64,000 bases of DNA, from assembly GCA_038087015.1 (NCBI GenBank), contig JASBNA010000027.1:124001-188000 (forward strand), given 5' to 3'. How positions within the stretch are numbered: position 1 is the first letter of the stretch; each line of letters begins with the position of its first letter. The DNA comes from Cerrena zonata. Lineage: Eukaryota; Basidiomycota; Agaricomycetes; Polyporales; Cerrenaceae. Below are positions 11,301-19,002 of the stretch, one piece after another. The notes under the pieces were generated by a model. The model saw only the letters and a list, made by a program, of their open reading frames with translations, did not search any database and had not been told where the DNA came from. The translations under genes were made by a program, and so were the position numbers.

Positions 11301-11661
11301 GCTTAGGGGCCGAAGGCAGCAAAGTCGACGACGCAGAAGCCGAAGGAGAATCTTTGAAATACTTAGGATGCAGTGGGGTTGAGTTAGCAGTCGAGCTGGA
11401 TTTATAATTTGAGGATAGAACCGAATCAGTAGGTGAGGGCTGGGACGAGGAATTACTAGACGAGTAACGATTATCGTATGAGTGATAGTGATGACCTTTA
11501 TTCAAGTTAACATTATTATTGAATGAATTCCGGGAGTTAGTATTGCGTCGACTCAGATCATCGAATGAATTATACTTATTTCGATGATCAAATGATGCTG
11601 CTGGTCCTGAAGGTCTTCCAAAGGGCCTTTGTCTCCAGTTATTCTTATGATTGAATGACAT
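8335..11661 (-). CDS. SET1: Set1, histone H3 lysine-4 methyltransferase of COMPASS
   Basis: 1108 aa, close to S. cerevisiae Set1 (about 1080). The Ser/Asn-rich N-terminus is followed by an RRM-like domain (about 240-335), a second RNA-binding region, an acidic linker, the N-SET region, and a C-terminal SET domain. Visible signatures are RFINHCCNPSC (Asn1044-His1045), the catalytic-pocket Tyr in LTYDY (Tyr1080) and the post-SET zinc cysteines CxCxxxxC at 1096, 1098 and 1103. It mono-, di- and trimethylates H3K4 in the nucleus during transcription. It is divergent from ORC6 with a complex I gene between; SET1 and ORC6 are direct neighbours in S. cerevisiae. Confidence 0.97.
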   Translation of the reverse strand: MSFNHKNNWRQRPFGRPSGPAASFDHRNKYNSFDDLSRRNTNSRNSFNNNVNLNKGHHYHSYDNRYSSSNSSSQPSPTDSVLSSNYKSSSTANSTPLHPKYFKDSPSASASSTLLPSAPKPAKELSGSDPLTGINPIDENFTQLTHNINLQQKIPYNTTPDPKKNYKVLYDPELDKSLSKPERKAKSKKIRFNGEGLSSSLTDPRKNGSSASHYFLKPNKKSKKFPFKQLPQPKFTYDKDSLGSPPKTDLVVWDLPTTTSEVYLVNFFDSFGESIKNMRFINDPENGVPLGIATFTFPGSPDKAMRSALKLLKVLKLDQPKVDGVELKIGLNDHENKLMDSKISVARDRLHAEKIKRDEEEKRQIKRKLEIEEQKRREVSKSASSVTTSKSSISSMNASESSSSSSSLARYKSNTTILSIRHRNKVVSGIMLPKDLNKYIKDRPYILIQDRYISTMKISTQDVKRFLNKYDWTRVLSDKTGFYVVFNSLKECDRCFHNEDGRKFFEFKMFMELAIPENFDVTKHIEEFESKENNISRNVQHDVVDEAANMLIKEFQTFLAKDIRERIIAPVVLDLLSHEHYPDLVRELKEKEAAEQVKKSANIIDKSVQVRQNALSVLAAKREEQQRRLKEYQQAKANLPSFNRKSEANRLPSSLPSSNKRKNLIPMQHALNYDDDSDVSDIEDEMSESATPQPSNLKREYEVEAPKDKGNKRKKLTRSFLYDSSSEEEDNEQVIIDQTKEKSFNDMDVDKKDEAISEVEDEKPFEDIDYSKIEEKYQPTFETPQPVYDEIPVGYSDPFDLDRLRSIIRDEEDVQLAEKLFTDFKPASHIKNIEYWAWKQKDLKDSSVTEEAAEDGLEVTGPLSSRLECKTGSFKSEGYRKILDADKIEYLPHRRKIHKPLKTVQHDDEESGAGNYSSNQNNNNIQSSRVNRANNRRFAADISAQKQMIGSETDILNLNALTKRKKPVSFARSAIHNWGLYALEPIAAKEMIIEYVGESIRQQVAEHREKSYLKTGIGSSYLFRIDENTVIDATKKGGIARFINHCCNPSCTAKIIKVEGKKRIVIYALRDIEANEELTYDYKFERETNDEERIRCLCGAPGCKGYLN

Positions 11662-12380
11662 TATGTATATATATTATACTTATTTCCGAAATCGAAAAAT
11701 TTTCCAATTTTGAAATGTTCAAGCTAAACCTGGGAAAAAACACCACTTCACTCCTTCAAAGCTGCCTAGCAGGTAAGCCTGGATTTTATCTTCCAACAGA
11801 GTTGATCCAAGCACTAGAAGTGGTTGATCAAGCGTGTTTGCTGATTCAGCGAAGACCCAAAATTGACCTGAAAAATTAGCAATGGAACCAGATCAACAGA
11901 GACAACCAGTCAGAAACTAGATGAACAAACTATAAGGTGTCTGCGGGTACGACTCTTGACAAACAAAAGCTTATTAAGTCGGCTTGTAGACAAGGATAAG
12001 AAACTGAAAGGGAACAAGTCTTGCGTCTTTGATAGACCTCCATATTATGTTTTCTATTTTTTTTTTTTTTTTTTTTTTGTTTAAGCTCGCACCTTACTAA
12101 ATAAGGCATATTAGCATACTAGAAATACCAGTACTAGTACACTAGAAAGACCAGGACTAATACTACAATACTATCAGTGCAACTACACCCACGAGTCTGT
12201 AACGAATATATTAATGAAATAAATAATGTTTTTGTTTTATAATGAAACTAAAAAAAGAAGAAATACTTCAGGTACTGGCGAAAAATGAAGAATTCAGAAA
12301 AATGTGAATGAATGCGTAGTCAACTTTCATGAATGAGTAATATACAAGATAAATGAGTATGTAGGATGGAGAAACAGTCC
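11662..12380. other. Intergenic region between SET1 and the complex I subunit
   Basis: 719 bp: promoter of SET1 on the left, 3' flank of the NDUFS4-like gene on the right. A long T run lies at about 12057-12078, and near 12112-12170 there are imperfect CTAG/ACTAG-rich repeats. I see no gene or tRNA. Confidence 0.5.
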
Positions 12381-12869
12381 TTACTTGGTTCTGATATGTT
12401 TTAATGGTCCGGCAGAGTGATAAAAGTTAGCTGCGTACTCCTTCTTTCTGAAATGTCTCTTTTTAGGTTCTTGAACGTAATGATCCCAACCTTGGCCCTG
12501 GGCAAATCTGATGGCTGCTTCTTTAGTATCAAATTTCATGATAGTACCTTGCATATAATCAGCAGAAGATTGGTAACCAATCAAGTCATTTTCCCATCTA
12601 TTACCTTTACCTAAAACGTCCCAGTCCAATTTCCAGGATTTGGCATTATGATGACCGGATTGAGTAGCTGGCTTGGATTCCAAATAGATTCTGACCACTC
12701 TGTTAGTACTCAAGTCTTGCGGAGCACCAGAAACAACTTCGTTTGATCTTATTTTGGTTTCGTCGTAAGGAACTGGTTTTTGCTGAAGAACCGAGCCGGT
12801 GGCAAACGCACGAGCACCGGCTGGCGCTCTGACAGAACTCAACGATCTTAATGTGGATCTGGCAATCAT
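12381..12869 (-). CDS. NADH:ubiquinone oxidoreductase NDUFS4-type (18 kDa) subunit, mitochondrial
   Basis: 162 aa with an Arg/Ser/Ala-rich presequence ([16 protein letters not shown]) predicting mitochondrial import. The body matches the ETC complex I subunit NDUFS4 family: [32 protein letters not shown] and the C-terminal [17 protein letters not shown] segments. It is an accessory subunit on the matrix arm that stabilises the N-module. It proves the organism keeps complex I, excluding Saccharomycetaceae. It is divergent from ORC6 with a 239-bp shared promoter. Confidence 0.93.
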   Translation of the reverse strand: MIARSTLRSLSSVRAPAGARAFATGSVLQQKPVPYDETKIRSNEVVSGAPQDLSTNRVVRIYLESKPATQSGHHNAKSWKLDWDVLGKGNRWENDLIGYQSSADYMQGTIMKFDTKEAAIRFAQGQGWDHYVQEPKKRHFRKKEYAANFYHSAGPLKHIRTK

Positions 12870-13031
12870 CTTATGTATATCTATACTGTCGGTATGGGGT
12901 ATTCAAAGAGAAGCTTCAACAAATTTCTAATTAGCTTTCGCAGAGTTCTGGTTGGCTCGTTTTCCACATCGGTATCAAAATTACCCGCACCCCAGCACAG
13001 AGACCGGTACACCACACCAATATATATATAT

Positions 13032-13044
13032 ACACCCGTGCACC
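13032..13044 (+). promoter_or_regulatory. Rap1-like site in the complex I / ORC6 divergent promoter
   Basis: ACACCCGTGCACC, one mismatch from the ACACCCGTACACC seen elsewhere in the window. It follows a TA run and lies 65 bp upstream of the ORC6 ATG. Confidence 0.4.
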
Positions 13045-13108
13045 AGAAGAAGTACATTTTTCAGACACTCTAGACGTAATTCCAACTCTTTGGTTGTAGT
13101 ACCTTGTC

Positions 13109-14245
13109 ATGAGTAATCCACAGTCCAAACAGTCATTGAAGGACGTGCTACCGACACTTGCCGAGCCGTATCCGGCACAGCTAGTGCTGACGTTGGAGTC
13201 ACTTCATCTGATGAGCCTACAAAAAAATCCAGTCTTGCCTAATAAATCAGAAATAGCCAGATACCATATTTGTGCATACTTGACGGTAGAACGATACCAA
13301 CAGCAGTTGAAGCTACCCCTGCCATCTTTGAACAAGATTCCTGCGCAGCCTAAGGTTGTTAATAAGATCCTCGATGATTTCAGAGCAAATGTATTGAATG
13401 GGTTCAAATCACCAACCAATTCCCCCCGAAAGAGTATGGCAAGTCCATCGCCTTTCAATACGCCAACCAAAGGATCAAATAACAAACTCAACTTGTCGCC
13501 CAGCAAGAACGGACCGTCGACTCCAAGGGTGAGCTCCCCCTTGAAGAGACTACAAGCATTGAGAGATGAAGATGGTGCTATTGCCAAAAAATCAAAATCA
13601 AATAATGCATTATCGGATGCTGCATCTCCTTTCAACCCTAAGAATAATCCAAAAACTCCAACAAAACAGTCTGCTCCAGGAACCCCGGGGACCCCTTCCA
13701 CCCCAAGATACCAAAGACACATCACCATCTCGGACTTTATTTCTTTTGCCAATAATTTTTACATTCCATCCAATGTCACTCCGCAAATGGTGGAGTGTTT
13801 TCTAGACCAGAAACATAAATTCACAAAGAAAAACGAATGGCTTCTTGCATGCGGAATGATCCACGCTGCCTACGTGAGAATCAACCATAAGCTCATCAAC
13901 TACACCATGGGTGCTAAAAAAAAATTGGAAGACCAATTGTTCCAGTACCAAAAGGGAGGCTTAATGAAAGATAATATGAAAACCTGGATCAATATCATCG
14001 AAGAAGCAGTCAAAGTGGAACCCTGGGTCATAGACCTAGATAAAAAATTCATCGATGGCACTTGGTCTTCTCTGACCCAAGACAACATTCAAACCTTAGA
14101 AATTACTGCAAAACTTGGGAAAGGCTGGGAAATCGTTGAAAAATTCGGAAGTATGGTCACCCCCGATACTATGTTTGATTCCAACACCCAAAACACTTAC
14201 TACTCTACCTGGACCTCCAAGGTCTTATCCGAACTAGACTCCTAA
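13109..14245 (+). CDS. ORC6: Orc6, origin recognition complex subunit 6
   Basis: 378 aa. The N-terminal cyclin-box-like domain contains the family signature EIARYHICAYL at about residues 48-58 (S. cerevisiae has ARCHICAYI). A central unstructured segment (about 100-205) is dense in CDK-type sites (SPRK, TPTK, SPSK, SPLK), which fits Orc6 as a CDK target that blocks re-licensing. A C-terminal second cyclin-like domain follows (TISDFISFANNF onward). It binds Cdt1 and helps load Mcm2-7 at origins. It contains three CTG codons (residues 27, 34, 71), the first two at positions where the family tends to have Ala or Ser. Neighbourhood with SET1 supports the call. Confidence 0.93.
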   Translation: MSNPQSKQSLKDVLPTLAEPYPAQLVLTLESLHLMSLQKNPVLPNKSEIARYHICAYLTVERYQQQLKLPLPSLNKIPAQPKVVNKILDDFRANVLNGFKSPTNSPRKSMASPSPFNTPTKGSNNKLNLSPSKNGPSTPRVSSPLKRLQALRDEDGAIAKKSKSNNALSDAASPFNPKNNPKTPTKQSAPGTPGTPSTPRYQRHITISDFISFANNFYIPSNVTPQMVECFLDQKHKFTKKNEWLLACGMIHAAYVRINHKLINYTMGAKKKLEDQLFQYQKGGLMKDNMKTWINIIEEAVKVEPWVIDLDKKFIDGTWSSLTQDNIQTLEITAKLGKGWEIVEKFGSMVTPDTMFDSNTQNTYYSTWTSKVLSELDS

Positions 14246-14628
14246 CACGATACATAATGAACTTATATAAATAATCTTATATGTCCCTGTATTATGTGTA
14301 AATACCGTAAAATCTTTCAGTCGCGGGATGCTTCAGGAAGTTTTTTTTTTTTTTTTTTATTAGGCAAAAGCATCTCGACTTGATGCTTTAGTAGTTATTC
14401 CTTTTTCTATATAACACAGTAAATATACTCGAAGTATACACCTAGGCCTTGGTTTAGATACCCCCAGAGTCACAGCATAAGTAGATACCGTTCGACGTAT
14501 CACCCGACTAAACGAAAAAAGAAAGAAAAACACCAAAGTAGGAAAATAGACCCAGTCAGTAATATTTCAGACTGCCAGATCTACTGATATAACCTTGCTA
14601 GAAGAGATAGATCGATAAGTATCGAGCC
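14246..14628. promoter_or_regulatory. Region between ORC6 and NMA111
   Basis: 383 bp: ORC6 3' flank and NMA111 promoter. Contains a T run at about 14341-14359. No gene seen. Confidence 0.5.
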
Positions 14629-17583
14629 ATGAGTGCCATGAAAAGAAAAATCTCCAATGGGGTTGGTGTTGATTCACCTAACAAAAGAGTGGCCCCTGTC
14701 CAAGTGTCACAAGACCAAGATGATGATGAATATATGTCTGGGGAATCAGAAGATGATCCACAACAAAGCTTCCCAATGGCCATTAGTAATAACAGTAATC
14801 AATGGCAACAGACGATTACTTCTGTCATCAAATGTGTTGTTTCTATTCAATTCGCAAACATTACGAATTTTGATACAGAACTATGTCTTACTAGTGAAGC
14901 CACTGGATTCGTGGTTGATTCCAAGAGAGGTATAATATTAACCAATAGACACGTTGTTGGGCCAGGTCCTTTCAGTGGATACGCAGTTTTTGATAACCAT
15001 GAAGAAGCCGTCGTTAAACCAATTTATCGTGATCCAGTCCATGATTTTGGTTTTTTACAATTCGATCCAAAAGATATAAAATATATGACTCTTTCTCAAT
15101 TAGACTTAAAACCGGAATTGGCTCAAGTTGGTACAGAAATTAGAGTCGTTGGTAATGATGCTGGTGAAAAATTATCTATTTTGGCAGGTTTCATTTCCAG
15201 ATTGGATAGAAACGCTCCTGATTATGGTGCTTTGACTTATAACGATTTTAATACTGAATATATACAAGCAGCAGCTAGTGCTTCTGGTGGTTCTTCAGGA
15301 TCTCCAGTGGTAAATGAAGATGGTTATGCCATTGCATTGCAAGCAGGTGGCTCAACTGAAGCATCCACCGATTTCTTCTTACCGGTGTATAGGCCTTTGA
15401 GAGCCTTACGTTGCATTCAAAATGATGAACCAATCACCCGTGGTGACATTCAAGTTGAATGGGCTTTGAGACCTTTTGATGAATGTAGAAGATTAGGTCT
15501 CACTCCAGAAGCCGAAGCAAAAGCTAGAAGTTTATTCCCAGATAAAATTGGTTTATTAGTGGCTGAACTTATCTTACCTGAAGGCCCAGCCGATGGTTTA
15601 ATCAAAGAAGGGGATACTTTGATATCCATTAATGATACTCCAATTAGCACTTTTATCAAAGTCGATGAAATATTGGACTCGAGCGTTGGTAAAACCCTTG
15701 AATTCGTCATTCAAAGAGGTGGTAAAGAATTAAAACAAAGTATAACAATTGGTAACTTACATGATATAACTCCAGACCAATATGTCGATGTTGCTGGTGC
15801 CTCTTTCAATAATTTATCTTATCAAGTTGCTAGATGTTACTGTATCCCCGTTAAAGGTGTCTTTATCAATGATGCCTCTGGCTCATTCGAATTTTCTACT
15901 TTTGATAAAAATGGTTGGCTCCTTCAATCTGTTGATGACCAACCTACTCCTGATTTGCATGCTTTCATTGAAGTCATGAAAAAGATCCCAGATAGACAAA
16001 AAGTTACCATCTCCTATAAACACGTTTCGGACTTACACCATGAAAATATTCATGTGGTTTATATCGAAAGACATTGGCAAAGCACTTTTAGATTAGCTAC
16101 TAGAAATGATAAAACCGGTTTATGGGACTTTACTGACATTCAAGACAAACCTGTTGAACCTTCTAAAATTACTCCCAGAAATGCAAAATATATCGATATT
16201 CCATTTGAAGACGAAGAAAAAGCTGGATGCTCATCATTAGTAAGATCTTTTGTACAAATCCGTACTATTTCTCCAATTCCACTTGATTCATTCCCTCACC
16301 GTAACGAAATCGGCCATGGGGTTATTATTGATGCAGAAAATGGGTATGCCCTTGTTTCTAGAAGATTTGTTCCTCATGATATGTGTGATATATTTATCAT
16401 TTTTGCGGAATCCGTGGATATACCAGCCAAAGTTGTATTTTTACATCCAAATCAAAATTATGCTATCATTAAATACGACCCAAGTCTAATTTTGGCTGAT
16501 GTTCGTGCTCCTAAACTTAGTAGCACTCCTTTGAAAAGAGGTGAAAAATCATTTTTCGTTGGTTATAATTTCAATTTAAGATTAGTAACTGATGATGTCA
16601 AAGTAAGTGCAGTCTCTTCCATTAATGTTACTCCAAATGTATTATCACCACGTTATAGAGGTACCAATTTGGACTGTATTTTATTAGATAGCAAATTATG
16701 TCTCGAATGTGATACTGGTGTTTTAGCCGATTCAGATGGTACAGTTCGTGCATTCTGGTTATCATATCTAGGTGAAAGTAATTGTGATAACTCAGGAGAT
16801 GTTTTATATAGAATGGGTTTAGATGTTACTGATGTTTTGGATATTGTTGATATATTGAAACAAAACAAGGTCCCAGGCTCTTTGAGAATCTTAGATGCTG
16901 AATTTGGTGCAATGACTGTTTTGCAAGGTAGAACTAGAGGTGTTCCTCAAGAATGGATTTCTAAATTTGAAGAAGTTTCCCATGATGAAGTCAAGTTTTT
17001 ATCAGTGCAAAGAGTTTCAGCACCAATCCTTAATCATCCGGTCAATCCATTGAAAACTGGTGATATTATTTTATCAGTCAATGGAAACATCATTAAGAGT
17101 ATGAGGGATTTCAAAGTTATGTACCATAACGAAACCTTGAATTTCAAGGTGATAAGACAAAAGAAAGAATTGGATTTGATAGTTCCAACTATTGATACTA
17201 GTAGTATCAATACATCTCATGTTGCAACTTGGTGCGGTGCTCTTTTACAAGCTCCTCATCATGCTGTTCGCCAACTCATGGAGAAGATTCCATCTGAAAT
17301 TTACGTTACTCGTAAGAATGCAGGTGGTCCAGCTCATCAATATGGTATTGTCACCAATAGTTTCATTACTCATGTGAATGATCAAGAAACTAAAGACCTT
17401 AAGTCATTTATGGAAATTGTTAAAAAAATCCCTGATAACACCTATGTTAAAATCAGATTAGTTTCTTTTGACCACATTCCAATTGCTATATCAGTTAAAA
17501 CTAATTATCATTATTTCCCATCAGCTGAATTAAAGAAAGATGACAAAGGTGATTGGGTTGAATATGAATATAAAAATACATAG
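14629..17583 (+). CDS. NMA111: Nma111, nuclear HtrA-like serine protease
   Basis: 984 aa, matching the about 997 aa of S. cerevisiae Nma111. It begins with a basic, NLS-like segment (residues 4-22). The first protease domain has the catalytic triad His108 (TNRHVV), Asp139 (PVHDFGF) and Ser223 (GGSSGSP). PDZ domains follow (for example DGLIKEGDTLISINDTPIS). A second degenerate protease-like half and another PDZ complete the tandem-HtrA layout. Known role: nuclear pro-apoptotic protease that cleaves Bir1, also linked to heat tolerance. It converges on the bL35m gene, as in S. cerevisiae. I found no in-frame CTG codon in the whole gene. Confidence 0.96.
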   Translation: MSAMKRKISNGVGVDSPNKRVAPVQVSQDQDDDEYMSGESEDDPQQSFPMAISNNSNQWQQTITSVIKCVVSIQFANITNFDTELCLTSEATGFVVDSKRGIILTNRHVVGPGPFSGYAVFDNHEEAVVKPIYRDPVHDFGFLQFDPKDIKYMTLSQLDLKPELAQVGTEIRVVGNDAGEKLSILAGFISRLDRNAPDYGALTYNDFNTEYIQAAASASGGSSGSPVVNEDGYAIALQAGGSTEASTDFFLPVYRPLRALRCIQNDEPITRGDIQVEWALRPFDECRRLGLTPEAEAKARSLFPDKIGLLVAELILPEGPADGLIKEGDTLISINDTPISTFIKVDEILDSSVGKTLEFVIQRGGKELKQSITIGNLHDITPDQYVDVAGASFNNLSYQVARCYCIPVKGVFINDASGSFEFSTFDKNGWLLQSVDDQPTPDLHAFIEVMKKIPDRQKVTISYKHVSDLHHENIHVVYIERHWQSTFRLATRNDKTGLWDFTDIQDKPVEPSKITPRNAKYIDIPFEDEEKAGCSSLVRSFVQIRTISPIPLDSFPHRNEIGHGVIIDAENGYALVSRRFVPHDMCDIFIIFAESVDIPAKVVFLHPNQNYAIIKYDPSLILADVRAPKLSSTPLKRGEKSFFVGYNFNLRLVTDDVKVSAVSSINVTPNVLSPRYRGTNLDCILLDSKLCLECDTGVLADSDGTVRAFWLSYLGESNCDNSGDVLYRMGLDVTDVLDIVDILKQNKVPGSLRILDAEFGAMTVLQGRTRGVPQEWISKFEEVSHDEVKFLSVQRVSAPILNHPVNPLKTGDIILSVNGNIIKSMRDFKVMYHNETLNFKVIRQKKELDLIVPTIDTSSINTSHVATWCGALLQAPHHAVRQLMEKIPSEIYVTRKNAGGPAHQYGIVTNSFITHVNDQETKDLKSFMEIVKKIPDNTYVKIRLVSFDHIPIAISVKTNYHYFPSAELKKDDKGDWVEYEYKNT

Positions 17584-17731
17584 ATATCTATAGAGTTCAA
17601 GCTTACGATTAAAAAAAAACAAACAAAATTCGTGAAAAGTATTTATTGGTATATATATACAAGATGAAATTAATGAATAGGCATTATGAAAACATGTAAA
17701 CTTCGTAACTGAATACTGTCAAGATAGTTTT

Positions 17732-18004
17732 TTATGGTAAAAATTTACTCAATTTTTTGACTTTTTGACCTTTATCTGAAATCAAATGAGTACCATCGAA
17801 ATGATTCATGGAACGAGGAGTAAATTTACCATTACCATGATTTCTATGTCCCGATCTTGCCTTAAGACCAGTACTTGTTCTTATAAGTCTTTTAGCAGCA
17901 GACTTATTAGTTTTGATCTTAGTTCTTGTTTGAAGCAAGACGTTCATGGCCGGCTTTTTGGCAAATATTATTCTTGATGCCGATTCGAGAAGATTTCCAA
18001 ACAT
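17732..18004 (-). CDS. MRP35: Mitochondrial ribosomal protein bL35m
   Basis: I start at the ATG at 18004 (90 aa); the longer frame begins at TTG. An N-terminal mitochondrial presequence is followed by the bL35 core: KIKTNKSAAKRLIRTSTG, very close to bacterial L35 (KxKTKKSAAKRFK), then RHRNHG-like basic residues and a Lys-rich tail. It belongs to the large mitoribosomal subunit. It lies 148 bp from the NMA111 stop in convergent orientation, the same arrangement as YNL123W/YNL122C in S. cerevisiae. Confidence 0.88.
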   Translation of the reverse strand: MFGNLLESASRIIFAKKPAMNVLLQTRTKIKTNKSAAKRLIRTSTGLKARSGHRNHGNGKFTPRSMNHFDGTHLISDKGQKVKKLSKFLP

Positions 18005-18342
18005 ATTGAGCTCCGTATCACTAGGCTTGTGCAGCTGACCTCTAAACCTTTTCAAACCTGTTAGATCTTATTCCCAGTAAGTCAAATTTTTTTCTTTCAG
18101 AATTTTTTTCTTCATGATATATTAACACTCGCACGACCACCGTATCAATATTCATTACCCCAGGTCCGGCCTTACTTCCATTAAGGCTAATCAGACTAAC
18201 TGGTCTCGTTTTCACTAGAGCTATATCCATTGAGAAGGTTGGATATTTGAATGGAGTTCTTGTTGTTATTGTTGGGTTCAGCGGACTCAATTGTAGGAGA
18301 CTTCACCTTACGTTTCTTAAAGATATTTTAGTGTTCTCTGAG
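18005..18342. promoter_or_regulatory. Region between bL35m and the NIP30-like gene
   Basis: 338 bp holding the bL35m promoter and the 3' flank of the next gene. A minus-strand reading frame at 18042-18290 has no recognisable features. Confidence 0.45.
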
Positions 18343-18757
18343 TCAGAATAGGCTTTGCCAATGGGGGTTGTTGCTTTTTGCTGGTCCTGATTTCTTTTCA
18401 AGGCCCTGTACCTCGACAAGCTGCTCTTTTTCCTCGTCTTTGGCCTTCATTTCATCTTCTTTTGCTTTAGTTTTCAATTGATCATAAAATCTTGCAGATT
18501 TTTCATCTAGCTTGTACGAAGAATTACGTGACTCTAGGTTTTCCTGATACTCTTTATATTTTTGTTCTTCGGTTGTTAGTATGTCCCAATGACTATTACA
18601 AATTCAACATACCTCTTGACTCTTTCAACTGATCTCTCAAAGTCTTCCTTTCCTCGTTTTCCTCAGCAAGACCCTCTTCTGGATCTGCATTTCCTTGTCT
18701 TGGTTGCTCGCCAACCCCCGACTTAACCAGTTCATTTTCCTTCACGAAATCAGGCAT
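18343..18757 (-). CDS. NIP30/FAM192A (PSME3IP1)-domain small nuclear-type protein, spliced
   Basis: Too broken for a plain ORF scan, but splicing restores it. Exon 1 is 18613-18757 (ATG at 18757), the intron is 18567-18612 (46 nt, donor GTATGT, branch TACTAAC at 18575-18581, acceptor AAG), and exon 2 is 18343-18566. The joined frame is 122 aa. Its centre, around TLRDQLKESREQKYKEYQ and then YKLDEKSARFYDQL, matches the NIP30/FAM192A N-terminal domain (a highly charged helix then LDExExxFxD). Human PSME3IP1 binds the PA28-gamma proteasome activator; a yeast role is not established. The protein is very rich in Lys/Glu and probably coiled. The domain call is by eye. Confidence 0.65.
18567..18612 (-). 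other. Spliceosomal intron in the NIP30-like gene
   Basis: 46 nt, GTATGT donor, perfect TACTAAC branch site eight bases before the acceptor AG. Removing it joins two frames with otherwise different phases. Confidence 0.8.
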
Positions 18758-19002
18758 TACTCAGGAGATTGGATGGATACTGTTATGGGGTAATTTGACT
18801 GTGAACCTGTTCCCATCAACAAGCAAACAAAAAACAAAAAAACAAGAGCGCAGTCGAAATATTGCAAAAAAAAAAAAACTACAAAGTATGGTTTTCATTA
18901 AAACAAGCTTAACATTTCACACGGAAGAAAATACTATAAACCAGAACAAAGTGATGTTCTATTAATTTTTCAAGGAAAAGAATTCAATCTAAAGAATTAT
19001 CA

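Noticed and set aside
12057..12078. Long T run and other A/T homopolymers (8107, 14341, 38229, 39960, 53012, 58328, 60969, 63127)
   Set aside because: Common in yeast promoters and terminators; not evidence of retrotransposed copies, since no adjoining gene duplicate or target-site duplication is visible.
13204..13752. 182-codon minus-strand ORF inside ORC6
   Set aside because: Shadow frame: its Leu/Gly-rich sequence mirrors the Pro/Ser-rich segment of ORC6.
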